A stretch of 64,000 bases of DNA, from the NCBI RefSeq assembly GCF_046237625.1, contig NZ_CP143545.1, positions 1,116,001 through 1,180,000 on the forward strand, written 5' to 3'. Source of the DNA: Paraperibacillus esterisolvens (lineage in GTDB: Bacteria; Bacillota; Bacilli; Bacillales; DSM-1321). Under the pieces are notes generated by a model that was not told the origin of the DNA, made no database searches, and worked only from the letters and a program-made list of their open reading frames with translations. Positions 34,545 to 41,999 of this stretch are shown here, one piece after another. A program made the position numbers and the translations under genes. The stretch's first letter is position 1. The number at the start of each line of letters is the position of its first letter.

Positions 34545-35390
34545 ATGCACCGAAACAAGGAATTATACAATTTTATGCTTGATAATACATGGAAACTGAC
34601 AGAACAATGGTATGAAAGCCTGGATAAAACCGATTCAAAAGGAGTATATTCTTCTAAGGATCCAGAAGTCATCGAAACAGTCAAAAAGCAAAACTATGAA
34701 TTTCACCTTAATTTCTGTAAAATATTCATCCTCGAAGAATCAGTCTTTATTAATGAACTGGAAACCTGGATTCTTAAAATTGCCGAGGATGAAGAGCATC
34801 TTAGGACACCGATTCACTATATTTTGAGGGAATTTTTCAGGACTGAGGAACAGTATTTGGATTTGATTGATGATTTCATTGAAAAAAACGAAAACACATA
34901 TACCAGGAAGGACTTCCATGCCTGGTACCGGATAATAATCAATGCTTTCAGCAGGATCCTCGTTTGGTTTACACAGGAAAATTATAATCATTCCCAGAGA
35001 AGGCTGCAGGGTCAGCAGGAATTGATCATGGAACTCAGTTCACCTGTCATCAGCCTGAACCAGGAGGTGGCACTGCTCCCTCTCGTCGGGGATATTGATA
35101 CAGTCCGTGCGAAGTTCATTCTTGAAAATACTCTTGAGCACTGTTCCCGCCTTGGGGTCAACAACCTGCTGCTTGATCTGTCCGGAGTTGTGATGGTTGA
35201 TACGATGGTGGCCCATCAGCTGTTTCAGCTGATTGAAGCGCTGAGTTTGATCGGTGTAAAGACTACACTCTCCGGGCTTCGTCCGGAAATAGCACAGACA
35301 GCTGTCCAGCTCGGACTGTCATTTGATAAGATATCGATAAAATCTACACTTTCAAATGCCCTCAATTCATCAGCCATCAGATTGCAATAA
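34545..35390 (+). CDS. RsbR-type stressosome co-antagonist (STAS domain)
   Basis: A 281-residue RsbR paralogue. The N-terminal non-haem globin-like helical half (1-150) is the variable sensor. The C-terminal STAS domain (about 160-281) contains GDIDTVRAKFI and DLSGVVMVDTMVAHQLF, whose Thr residues correspond to the RsbT-phosphorylated sites. Such proteins build the stressosome with RsbS/RsbT and feed sigma B through RsbU. rsbS and rsbT are not in the window, so it may serve as an orphan sensor or pair with RsbK/RsbY signalling. ATG 34545 follows GGGAGAGG. Confidence 0.85.
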   Translation: MHRNKELYNFMLDNTWKLTEQWYESLDKTDSKGVYSSKDPEVIETVKKQNYEFHLNFCKIFILEESVFINELETWILKIAEDEEHLRTPIHYILREFFRTEEQYLDLIDDFIEKNENTYTRKDFHAWYRIIINAFSRILVWFTQENYNHSQRRLQGQQELIMELSSPVISLNQEVALLPLVGDIDTVRAKFILENTLEHCSRLGVNNLLLDLSGVVMVDTMVAHQLFQLIEALSLIGVKTTLSGLRPEIAQTAVQLGLSFDKISIKSTLSNALNSSAIRLQ

Positions 35391-35487
35391 GGCTGTAAAG
35401 TGAATTCCTTTGCAGACTGCCATCCTGGCTGCATCACAAGGGAAAATGCGTGCAGTTTAGAACAGGATGATTTAGGGAGAAGTGCGC

Positions 35488-35820
35488 ATGATTATTAATT
35501 TGAAGGATGGGGAGTTTTTATCGGCATGTAAGAGTAAAACACCTCTTGAGATGGTATGGGAGCTGACGAACGGGAATGTCCGCGGTCTTGAAATGCTGGC
35601 TTTGAGAGCGCTGCGGCAGCGTCAGAAGCTCCCGGCTCCTGTTGTAAATATCCTGATTGCCTACTTTTATCAGACTTACGCCGGAGTGGTCTATGACCGA
35701 AATGATTTAGCCCGGCTGTATGACCATTGGTCTTCCATGCAGGTCCGTACAGTGGAGGAAGCCTTGTGGATGGCTGATGAAGATATCACTAAATTAATGG
35801 GACAAATTAAAGGCAGCTAG
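35488..35820 (+). CDS. Small DnaD/DnaB_2-domain protein
   Basis: A 110-residue protein. Residues 15-95 (LEMVWELTNGNVRGLEMLALRAL... PAPVVNILIAYFYQTYAG... LYDHWSSMQVRTVEEALWMA) match the DDBH2 fold of DnaD and DnaB replication proteins, with the YxxxIxxxW-like end replaced by LYDHWSSMQV. It lacks the N-terminal winged helix of DnaD. It may bind DNA or a replication partner; the role is unknown. ATG 35488 is preferred over GTG 35482 by distance to AGGGAGA. Confidence 0.65.
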   Translation: MIINLKDGEFLSACKSKTPLEMVWELTNGNVRGLEMLALRALRQRQKLPAPVVNILIAYFYQTYAGVVYDRNDLARLYDHWSSMQVRTVEEALWMADEDITKLMGQIKGS

Positions 35821-35848
35821 CTTTGCTGTATTCAGCGGGCTATATCTA

Positions 35849-35884
35849 AGAACACGGCGCCGTTAATTAACGGCGCCGTGTTCT
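35849..35884. terminator. 36-bp perfect palindrome between convergent genes
   Basis: A perfect palindrome, half-site AGAACACGGCGCCGTTAA, containing two GGCGCC and a central TTAATTAA. Its right edge touches the stop codon of the DUF2188 gene. It could terminate both transcripts, although T-runs are poor on both sides. Confidence 0.7.
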
Positions 35885-36144
35885 CATTCTTCAAAATTAA
35901 TCTGATCTTCAATCCGGCCATGTTCATTATGGATGATAGCCATAGTGCCGGCTTCTTCAGCCAGGCGCTTTGCTTCCTCAACCGCATCGGACTTGGAACC
36001 AGTTGTCAATTCTGGCTCGTCTTTTCCTTCGGTTTTTACAGCCCATCCTTTTTCATCGTGGGGTACGACGTGAAATCTTGCCTCGTCTGTACCGGCCCTA
36101 TCCTTAAAATATTCATCGCGTTCTTCTTTATTTTTTTCTGCCAT
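35884..36144 (-). CDS. DUF2188 family protein
   Basis: An 86-residue, very charged cytoplasmic protein. The core RFHVVPHDEKGWAVKTEGKDEPELTTGSKSDAVEEAKRLAEEAGTMAIIHNEHGRI is the DUF2188 domain, found in many Bacilli and phages with unknown function. AGGAGG precedes the ATG. A sigma-B-like promoter upstream suggests stress control. Confidence 0.88.
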   Translation of the reverse strand: MAEKNKEERDEYFKDRAGTDEARFHVVPHDEKGWAVKTEGKDEPELTTGSKSDAVEEAKRLAEEAGTMAIIHNEHGRIEDQINFEE

Positions 36145-36178
36145 TTTGGTAACCTCCTTAAAATGGATGTCTTAGATT

Positions 36179-36204
36179 TTACCCATTTAGGAAGAAGGAG
36201 AAAC
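36179..36204 (-). promoter_or_regulatory. Sigma-B-type promoter of the DUF2188 gene
   Basis: Minus strand GTTTCT-N14-GGGTAA, about 35 bp before the start codon (four and five matches to consensus). Confidence 0.55.
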
Positions 36205-36233
36205 TTAGGCTGTATTTGATCTAAAACTGAAGC

Positions 36234-36626
36234 CTAAGCTGACTCATTTTTTATATGCTGAATAAAATCAGCAAAGGAACCCCTAAATCTCTGCACCTCT
36301 GACAAATGATAAAAAGTACTGGAGTTTTCTGGAGAAAAACTGGCATCATCCGGTGGTGAATAAAGCCAGATTTGTTTTCCCTGTCCAATGGCCATGCCGA
36401 GTTCGATATGACTTCCCTTGCCACCAGGCAATATCAGGATGAATACGTCTGACTCCCATACTGCCTGTTTTTCTTCCTCACCGATCCTTTTCAGCTCTGA
36501 AAACGAAGCTGCACGGGAATTTTTCGTCCAGTCGTAGGTGTGAATGTGGTTCTCTGCCCGGAGCTCCCCTGCAAGCTTCCTTACCAGGCCAATATTTTTA
36601 AAACTTGAGGCTATGTAAAATTTCAT
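36234..36626 (-). CDS. Nucleoside 2-deoxyribosyltransferase-like protein
   Basis: A 130-residue protein: MKFYIASSFKNIGLVRKLAGEL at the start and SDVFILILPGGKGSHIELGMAIGQGKQIWLYSP in the middle are the nucleoside deoxyribosyltransferase fold with the conserved SxxxELG nucleophile Glu. Members exchange bases between nucleosides or cleave modified nucleotides, and many small ones are of unknown role. AGGGAG precedes the ATG. Confidence 0.78.
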   Translation of the reverse strand: MKFYIASSFKNIGLVRKLAGELRAENHIHTYDWTKNSRAASFSELKRIGEEEKQAVWESDVFILILPGGKGSHIELGMAIGQGKQIWLYSPPDDASFSPENSSTFYHLSEVQRFRGSFADFIQHIKNESA

Positions 36627-36751
36627 CGATTTCTCCCTCTTAACATCCGATTAAAATATAAGTTCTTTTCTACAGGCGGCTTAGCTTCTGTCACGGCAGG
36701 TGCTTTCAGTCAGCAAATCATCCTTAATAAGTTAATGCTTTTTCAATTATC

Positions 36752-36789
36752 TGCAAAATAAAAGACCAATGGCAGCTGCCATTGGTCTT
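36752..36789 (-). terminator. Terminator of the NlpC/P60 gene
   Basis: A 28-bp perfect palindrome at 36762-36789 (half-site AAGACCAATGGCAG), followed on the minus strand by TTTATTTT. Confidence 0.88.
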
Positions 36790-36793
36790 GGAA

Positions 36794-37459
36794 TTAGATG
36801 CGTTTGGCACCAATAAATTTAGGTTTCCAGTAAGAATTGCTTGTCTTAGAATAAGATACACCATATGAAGACTGGGCATGAAGCATATTGCCGCCTCCTA
36901 CATATATGGATACGTGAGTAGGTCTTGACGCTTTATTTGGTGCGAAGAACATCAAGTCGCCTGTCGAAGGGCTGTTGACCCTGGTTCCTTTGTTGTACAT
37001 TTCAGCCGCAGTGCGGGGAAGTACTTTGCCTGCTTTCCCAAATGAATATTTAATAAGGCCTGAGCAGTCAAAACCGCTTGGTGTCATTCCGCCCCAGCGA
37101 TAGGGAGTTCCCAGTTCGCTTTTGGCAACAGAAATTGCCTTTGCCCGGTAATTGGCGGATGGAGCAGGAGTCTTCTTGGATACTAGATATTTTGAACTGG
37201 CATACCCAGTTTTGCCGGCAGCTTTTACTTTAGCCCAGCCGCGTGATTCTGAATAGACAGTGACAGCTGTGTTCTTTTTTAATTTAGCGATAACAGTGGC
37301 ATTAGGTTTAGTTGAAGGACTTTTACGGACATTTAAGGTTCCGGAGCTGACATTGACATATTTAGTTGTGACCTTTGTGCTAGCGGAAGCTTCACCAGCT
37401 AAAGGTGTAACACTTCCTATCATCAGAGCGAGAGACAAAAATGCGATTAATTTCTTCAA
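36794..37459 (-). CDS. Secreted SH3-NlpC/P60 peptidoglycan endopeptidase
   Basis: A 221-residue exported hydrolase. Signal peptide 1-27 (ends ASA), one bacterial SH3 domain (about 30-95, TLNVRKSPS...WAKVKAAGKTGYASSKYL) for wall binding, and an NlpC/P60 domain (108-221) with Cys in GFDCSGLIKYSF and His in RPTHVSIYVG. It would cut gamma-D-Glu-diaminopimelate bonds in stem peptides. The start is TTG with GGGGGT 11 nt upstream. Confidence 0.9.
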   Translation of the reverse strand: MKKLIAFLSLALMIGSVTPLAGEASASTKVTTKYVNVSSGTLNVRKSPSTKPNATVIAKLKKNTAVTVYSESRGWAKVKAAGKTGYASSKYLVSKKTPAPSANYRAKAISVAKSELGTPYRWGGMTPSGFDCSGLIKYSFGKAGKVLPRTAAEMYNKGTRVNSPSTGDLMFFAPNKASRPTHVSIYVGGGNMLHAQSSYGVSYSKTSNSYWKPKFIGAKRI

Positions 37460-38017
37460 TTTAGTATTTTACCCCCTGGTGCGATTTGCTAAACCTATTA
37501 TAAACAAAATTTCATAACGAAAACATCACAGCAATATTACGGTTGTGTTACAAATAATAGGAAAGACTGACAATATTTTATTTCATTCGATCTTTAGTCC
37601 CGGCGGATAAGGAGTAGTTTCGCATACTTAGAATGATTTAATTTCGTAAAAATGTCATAGTTTTGTATTAGGAGATTTCCGCTGGAAGCCATACACCCGG
37701 TTTTGGATACGAGGCCCCTGGTACTGTCTCTGTTAATTTGCGGCATAGTCAGCGGACAGCTCTCGTTTTATGCTGGAGAGATAGACAGCTATAATAATAG
37801 GGCGGTCCGGCATCCATGCTGTTTATGGCTTTATTACCTATTTCTTACTCGATAGTATGACTATAGTTTTTAGATTTCTTTAATGTTATAGAAAATTTAA
37901 AAGATTAGTTACAATAATTTTTTTAAAATGTTATTATCAAGAAAATAATGATAGTTATATATTTTATATATGAAAATATGAATAAGCGAAAAAAATCCTT
38001 AAAAAGGGGAAGAGTTT
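37460..38017. other. AT-rich spacer upstream of rok
   Basis: No gene supported. 37676-37700 holds GGAGATTTCCGCTGGAAGCC, which resembles an inverted remnant of repeat family 1. The last 150 bp are very AT-rich and would suit binding by Rok itself. Confidence 0.35.
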
Positions 38018-38509
38018 ATGTTCAATGAAAGAGATGCATTAAGGCTTCGGCTTGCCCAATTAATGGAGACAGAGGAAAGGATCATGAAAGAAATCCGCGA
38101 GGAGCGCAGAGAAATATTGAATAGGCTGAGGGAGCTTGACTCTATGGACAGCGGGAAGGAGATCACTTCCCACCGGGATCAGCCGCAAAGGAAATACTCG
38201 CTTGAAGAATATGCGTTACGAAAAGCCGGAGATGAAGGGAAAAAGAATGTGCTGGAAACAGATTCAAAGTCGTATGAAGAGGAAATTCCCAAAGGCTATC
38301 ATAAAAAAACACTCATATTAAGAGATGCTACCTTAAATATCCTCAAAAAACATACCACAGCAGTCCCCCTGATGCAGATAAAGAAGGAAATAGAATCAGC
38401 AACGGGCGTTTCTATTAAAAATATTTCTTTATTTATGACGAATTTGGCTAAAAAAGAGAAGAATTTGAAAAAAGCAACACACGGACAATACATGTATGTT
38501 GAAAGATGA
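38018..38509 (+). CDS. rok: Rok-type nucleoid-associated repressor
   Basis: A 163-residue protein whose N terminus MFNERDALRLRLAQLMETEERIMKEIREERREILNRLRELD closely follows B. subtilis Rok (coiled oligomerisation domain). A variable charged linker comes next, and the C-terminal winged-helix domain (about 95-163) contains LILRDATLNILKKHTTAVPLMQIKKEIES...GVSIKNISLFMTNLAKK. Rok binds AT-rich and foreign DNA and represses competence (comK) and mobile genes. GGGGAAGAG precedes the ATG. A truncated paralogue follows. Confidence 0.85.
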   Translation: MFNERDALRLRLAQLMETEERIMKEIREERREILNRLRELDSMDSGKEITSHRDQPQRKYSLEEYALRKAGDEGKKNVLETDSKSYEEEIPKGYHKKTLILRDATLNILKKHTTAVPLMQIKKEIESATGVSIKNISLFMTNLAKKEKNLKKATHGQYMYVER

Positions 38510-38698
38510 GGAAAACTTGAGAAAATTTGATTGATATTCATCTTTTTTTCACTTTTTATTGTCTGTTTTAATGAAAGTTTTCTTAAAAATTGAAAACTTT
38601 TTCAGCATGTTCATTATTTTAAATAAATTGACGAAAAAGGGTGCAATTTGATTTATGCTATCCTAAACCTATATTACATATAAGGCATGGGTGAGGAT

Positions 38699-38908
38699 AT
38701 GATATTCAATGAAAGAGCGGCCCTGAAAGAAAGACTCGAACAGCTTGGATTTTATGAAAAGAAGATTGTCGAAGAAATACATAGTGAAAGAAGAGAACTC
38801 CTTCAGAGAATCAAGGAGCTGGATCAGGAAGAGTTAACTGTTATCAGGAAACAAAAGCTGACAGCCGGTCATACATACTCAAGGCTTGTCTATGTTAAAA
38901 AAATATGA
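38699..38908 (+). CDS. Truncated Rok paralogue (N-terminal domain only)
   Basis: About 69 residues: MIFNERAALKERLEQLGFYEKKIVEEIHSERRELLQRIKELDQEEL matches only the Rok coiled-coil domain; the DNA-binding wing is replaced by a short basic tail. ATG 38699 is chosen by alignment with Rok, with GTGAGG close upstream; ATG 38687 is possible. It has its own strong terminator. It could form mixed oligomers with Rok and weaken it, or be a gene remnant. Confidence 0.65.
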   Translation: MIFNERAALKERLEQLGFYEKKIVEEIHSERRELLQRIKELDQEELTVIRKQKLTAGHTYSRLVYVKKI

Positions 38909-38930
38909 CTTTCTCCAGGTTACTGAATGA

Positions 38931-38962
38931 AAACGGCGGCACTCCTGTGCCGCCGTTTTTCC
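38931..38962 (+). terminator. Terminator of the truncated rok paralogue
   Basis: Perfect 12-bp stem AAACGGCGGCAC / GTGCCGCCGTTT, TCCT loop, T tail. Confidence 0.9.
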
Positions 38963-39075
38963 TGTGGAAAAGGGAGAGCTGAATGTATTATAGGCTTCCT
39001 GCAGCCAGGTAACATCATTTATATTACTGGCATTCCTGCTGCACCCGGCTTATTGTGTTTGTTCCTGCTCTTCTC
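38961..39075. repeat. Dispersed repeat family 2, copy C
   Basis: CTGTGGAAAAGGGAGAGCTG ... AGGCTTCCTGCA ... ATCATTTATATTACTGGCAT ... TTCCTGCTC. More diverged than A and B. It directly abuts the terminator of the truncated rok gene. Confidence 0.55.
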
Positions 39076-39131
39076 AAGCTTTATTTCATGCGTGGTTTGC
39101 AAGTAGAAAACCCATGATTTTTTCTTCTATT

Positions 39132-39156
39132 AATATTGAATTTTAATTTCAATATT
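39132..39156. promoter_or_regulatory. Inverted repeat upstream of the dpp promoter
   Basis: AATATTGAA-N7-TTCAATATT, perfect 9-bp arms, about 50-75 bp upstream of the dpp -35 box. Possible regulator site. Confidence 0.4.
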
Positions 39157-39204
39157 TATTTACTTAAAGTTAAAATATAATTTCTTTCATATACCTTTTT
39201 ACTA

Positions 39205-39245
39205 TTGTCAGAATAGATGTTATATTTTATAATTTTAAGAATATT
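39205..39245 (+). promoter_or_regulatory. dpp operon promoter with CodY box
   Basis: TTGTCA-N17-TATAAT (39205-39233). AATTTTAAGAATATT at 39231-39245 matches 13 of 15 positions of the CodY motif (AATTTTCWGAAAATT) and overlaps the -10/+1 region, so CodY with branched-chain amino acids or GTP should repress. B. subtilis dpp is a known CodY target. Confidence 0.75.
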
Positions 39246-39270
39246 AAGTATTTTACGGGAGGACCGGATC

Positions 39271-40095
39271 ATGAAGCTTTATATCTCTGTCGACATGGAA
39301 GGAATTACAGGCCTGGTGGATCATACTCATGTAGATTCGGGGAGGCATAACTATGAAAGAAGCCGGCATATAATGACTGACGAAGCAAATTACGTCATTT
39401 CTGCTGCATTCGACTCTGGATGCACTGAGGTAGTTGTGAATGACAGCCATTCAAAAATGAATAATCTGCTGATCGAAAAGCTTCACCCTGAAACACAGCT
39501 GATTACAGGTGATGTAAAACCCTATTCCATGGTGCAGGGACTGGATGCCACTTTTTCGGGGGCTATATTTGCAGGCTATCATGCCCGTGCCTCCCAGGCA
39601 GGTGTGATGTCCCATTCCATGATCTTTGGGGTGAGGAATTTTTGGATCAATGATAAAGCCCTGGGAGAACTCGGGTTCAATGCATATGTAGCCGGATATT
39701 ATGATGTGCCTCTAATTATGGTAGCCGGCGATGATGGGGCGGCAAGAGAGGCGGAAGAGCTTATTCCGGGGATCACGACAGCTGTTGTGAAAGAATCCAT
39801 TTCGCGCTCCGCTGCCAAATCGCTGACACCTGTAAAGGCTGGCAGGCTCCTTAAGGAAAAGACTGCGGAGGCCATCAAAAACCGTGATAAAATCCGGCCG
39901 CTGAGTCCTCCGGACCGGCCGCTGTTGACTATTGACTTTGCCAATTATGGACAGGCAGAATGGGCAGCACTGATGCCGGGGGCGGAAATCACTCCAGGTA
40001 CAACAAGCGTCTGCTTCCAGGCAAAAGACATTTTGGAGGCATACCAGGCGATGCTGGTCATGACTGAACTGGCTATGAGGACGACATTTTGTTAG
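39271..40095 (+). CDS. dppA: D-aminopeptidase DppA
   Basis: A 274-residue zinc D-aminopeptidase, same length as B. subtilis DppA, which forms a decameric ring and cuts D-Ala-containing peptides. MKLYISVDMEGITG supplies Asp8 and Glu10; further ligands lie in NDSHSKM, AGYHA and the later Glu. GGGAGG fits ATG 39271 rather than the frame opening at 39217. First gene of the murein-peptide operon. Confidence 0.95.
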   Translation: MKLYISVDMEGITGLVDHTHVDSGRHNYERSRHIMTDEANYVISAAFDSGCTEVVVNDSHSKMNNLLIEKLHPETQLITGDVKPYSMVQGLDATFSGAIFAGYHARASQAGVMSHSMIFGVRNFWINDKALGELGFNAYVAGYYDVPLIMVAGDDGAAREAEELIPGITTAVVKESISRSAAKSLTPVKAGRLLKEKTAEAIKNRDKIRPLSPPDRPLLTIDFANYGQAEWAALMPGAEITPGTTSVCFQAKDILEAYQAMLVMTELAMRTTFC

Positions 40096-40108
40096 GAAGT
40101 GAAGGATT

Positions 40109-41038
40109 ATGAATACATACTTTTTAAAGCGGCTCGCCGCCATGTTTATCACCCTTTGGCTGATCATAACGCTTACTTTCTTTCTAATGCATGCTGTTCC
40201 CGGAAGTCCGCTTACCTCTGAAAAGAACACGAGCGAGGCTGTACAGAATAATTTAAGATCTTTTTACCACCTGGATGAGCCTCTGTATGTCCAGTACGGA
40301 GTATATTTAAAATCGCTGCTGACTTTTGATCTCGGACCATCCATCAAGCAGTCTGCTTTCACGGTCAATGACCTTATAGGAAGGGGCATCCCTGTTTCCT
40401 TTGAACTGGGGTTCTGGACGCTGCTTACGGCCACTGTCTCCGGAATTCTCCTTGGAGTGGCAGCCGCGCTCAGGCATAACGGTATCATTGATTATCTGGC
40501 CATGACATTCGCGGTCCTCGGAATATCTGTCCCCAATTTCGTAATGGCTACGCTGCTTATCCAGCAGTTTGCGGTCAACTGGCCCATCCTGCCTGTGGCT
40601 ACCTGGTCCAGCCCGAAGCATATGATCCTGCCAATCCTGGCACTTGCCACCGGTCCGATGGCCATCATCGCCCGTCTTACCCGTGCCAGCATGATTGAAG
40701 TACTTGCACAGGATTATATCAGGACGGCAAGGGCCAAAGGACTTTCACCAGTAAAAATAGTATTTAAGCATGCACTTAGAAATGCACTGATGCCTGTGGT
40801 AACCCTGATGGGGGCTCTTGCCGCAGGTATCCTGACAGGAACTTTCGTTATTGAAAAGATCTTTGCAATCCCAGGGATGGGAAAATACTTCGTAGAAAGC
40901 ATCAATCAGCGTGATTACCCGGTCATCATGGGTACAACCATTTTTTATAGTGCCGTTTTGATTGTCATGCTGTATGTAGTGGACCTGGCTTACGGAATCA
41001 TTGATCCGAGAATTAAGCTTGGGAAAAAGGAGGGATAG
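40109..41038 (+). CDS. dppB: Dipeptide ABC transporter permease DppB
   Basis: A 309-residue permease with six TM helices: MNTYFLKRLAAMFITLWLIITLTFFLMHAVPGSP start, and the EAA loop near DYIRTARAKGLSPVKIVFKHALRNALMPV. It pairs with DppC to form the channel for di- and murein peptides. It lies 13 bp after dppA, with GGAAGTGAAGG as ribosome site. Confidence 0.95.
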   Translation: MNTYFLKRLAAMFITLWLIITLTFFLMHAVPGSPLTSEKNTSEAVQNNLRSFYHLDEPLYVQYGVYLKSLLTFDLGPSIKQSAFTVNDLIGRGIPVSFELGFWTLLTATVSGILLGVAAALRHNGIIDYLAMTFAVLGISVPNFVMATLLIQQFAVNWPILPVATWSSPKHMILPILALATGPMAIIARLTRASMIEVLAQDYIRTARAKGLSPVKIVFKHALRNALMPVVTLMGALAAGILTGTFVIEKIFAIPGMGKYFVESINQRDYPVIMGTTIFYSAVLIVMLYVVDLAYGIIDPRIKLGKKEG

Positions 41039-41040
41039 AA

Positions 41041-41994
41041 GTGGCAATCAGAAAACAGCATGATCAACCTGCTTCAGCCGAAGTTCCTGATGAATGGTTC
41101 GTCCCAAGGGAGAAGAATAGGGGGGAGGAGGAGGCTGTCGTCCGGCCGAGCCTTTCCTACTGGAAAGATGCATGGAGGAGGCTCAGGAAAAACAAACTGG
41201 CAATGGCCGGCCTGATTTTCCTTGCACTGCTGGCGGTCATGGCGGTCATCGGCCCCTCGCTGTCACCACATTCAGTGGGGGAGCAGAATCTCCGCAATCA
41301 AAACCTTCCACCCTCTGGTGAATACTGGTTCGGGACAGACAAGCTCGGAAGGGATATGTTCACAAGAGTATGGTATGGGGCGCGTATCTCACTATTTGTA
41401 GGGATTGTCGCAGCCCTTACTGATTTTCTCATCGGAGTCATATATGGCGGTGTATCGGGATACAAGGGCGGCAGGACGGATAATATCATGATGAGGATTG
41501 TAGAGATTTTATATGGACTACCTTATCTTTTAGTTGTCATCCTGCTCATGGTTGTAATGGGCCCGGGCCTTTTGACTATCATCATCGCACTATCAGCTAC
41601 AGGCTGGATCAGTATGGCGCGGATTGTCAGGGGCCAGGTTCTCCAGCTCAAAAATTATGAATATGTGCTGGCGTCAAAATCTTTTGGAACAAAAACATCC
41701 AGAATCATCCGGAAAAATCTGCTGCCAAATACGATGGGACCGATCATTGTGCAGATCACCCTTACAGTACCTTCCGCCATATTTGCGGAAGCTTTCCTCA
41801 GCTTTCTGGGGCTCGGCATTCAATCTCCTTATACGAGCTGGGGCATGATGGCCAATGATGGTTTGTCATCCATTCTTACCGGCCATTGGTGGAGGCTGAT
41901 ATTCCCTGCATTCTTCATTTCGGCAACAATGTTTGCCTTTAATGTGGTCGGCGATGGACTGCAGGACGCACTCGATCCAAGACTGAGGAGGTAA
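41041..41994 (+). CDS. dppC: Dipeptide ABC transporter permease DppC
   Basis: A 317-residue permease. The cytoplasmic N-terminal stretch (1-45) is followed by OppC_N (WRRLRKNKLAMAGLIFL) and the BPD_transp_1 domain with the EAA loop YVLASKSFGTKTSRIIRKNLLPNTMGPI. GTG start 2 bp after dppB, behind AAGGAGGG; probably translationally coupled. Confidence 0.95.
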   Translation: MAIRKQHDQPASAEVPDEWFVPREKNRGEEEAVVRPSLSYWKDAWRRLRKNKLAMAGLIFLALLAVMAVIGPSLSPHSVGEQNLRNQNLPPSGEYWFGTDKLGRDMFTRVWYGARISLFVGIVAALTDFLIGVIYGGVSGYKGGRTDNIMMRIVEILYGLPYLLVVILLMVVMGPGLLTIIIALSATGWISMARIVRGQVLQLKNYEYVLASKSFGTKTSRIIRKNLLPNTMGPIIVQITLTVPSAIFAEAFLSFLGLGIQSPYTSWGMMANDGLSSILTGHWWRLIFPAFFISATMFAFNVVGDGLQDALDPRLRR

Positions 41995-41999
41995 CCGCA

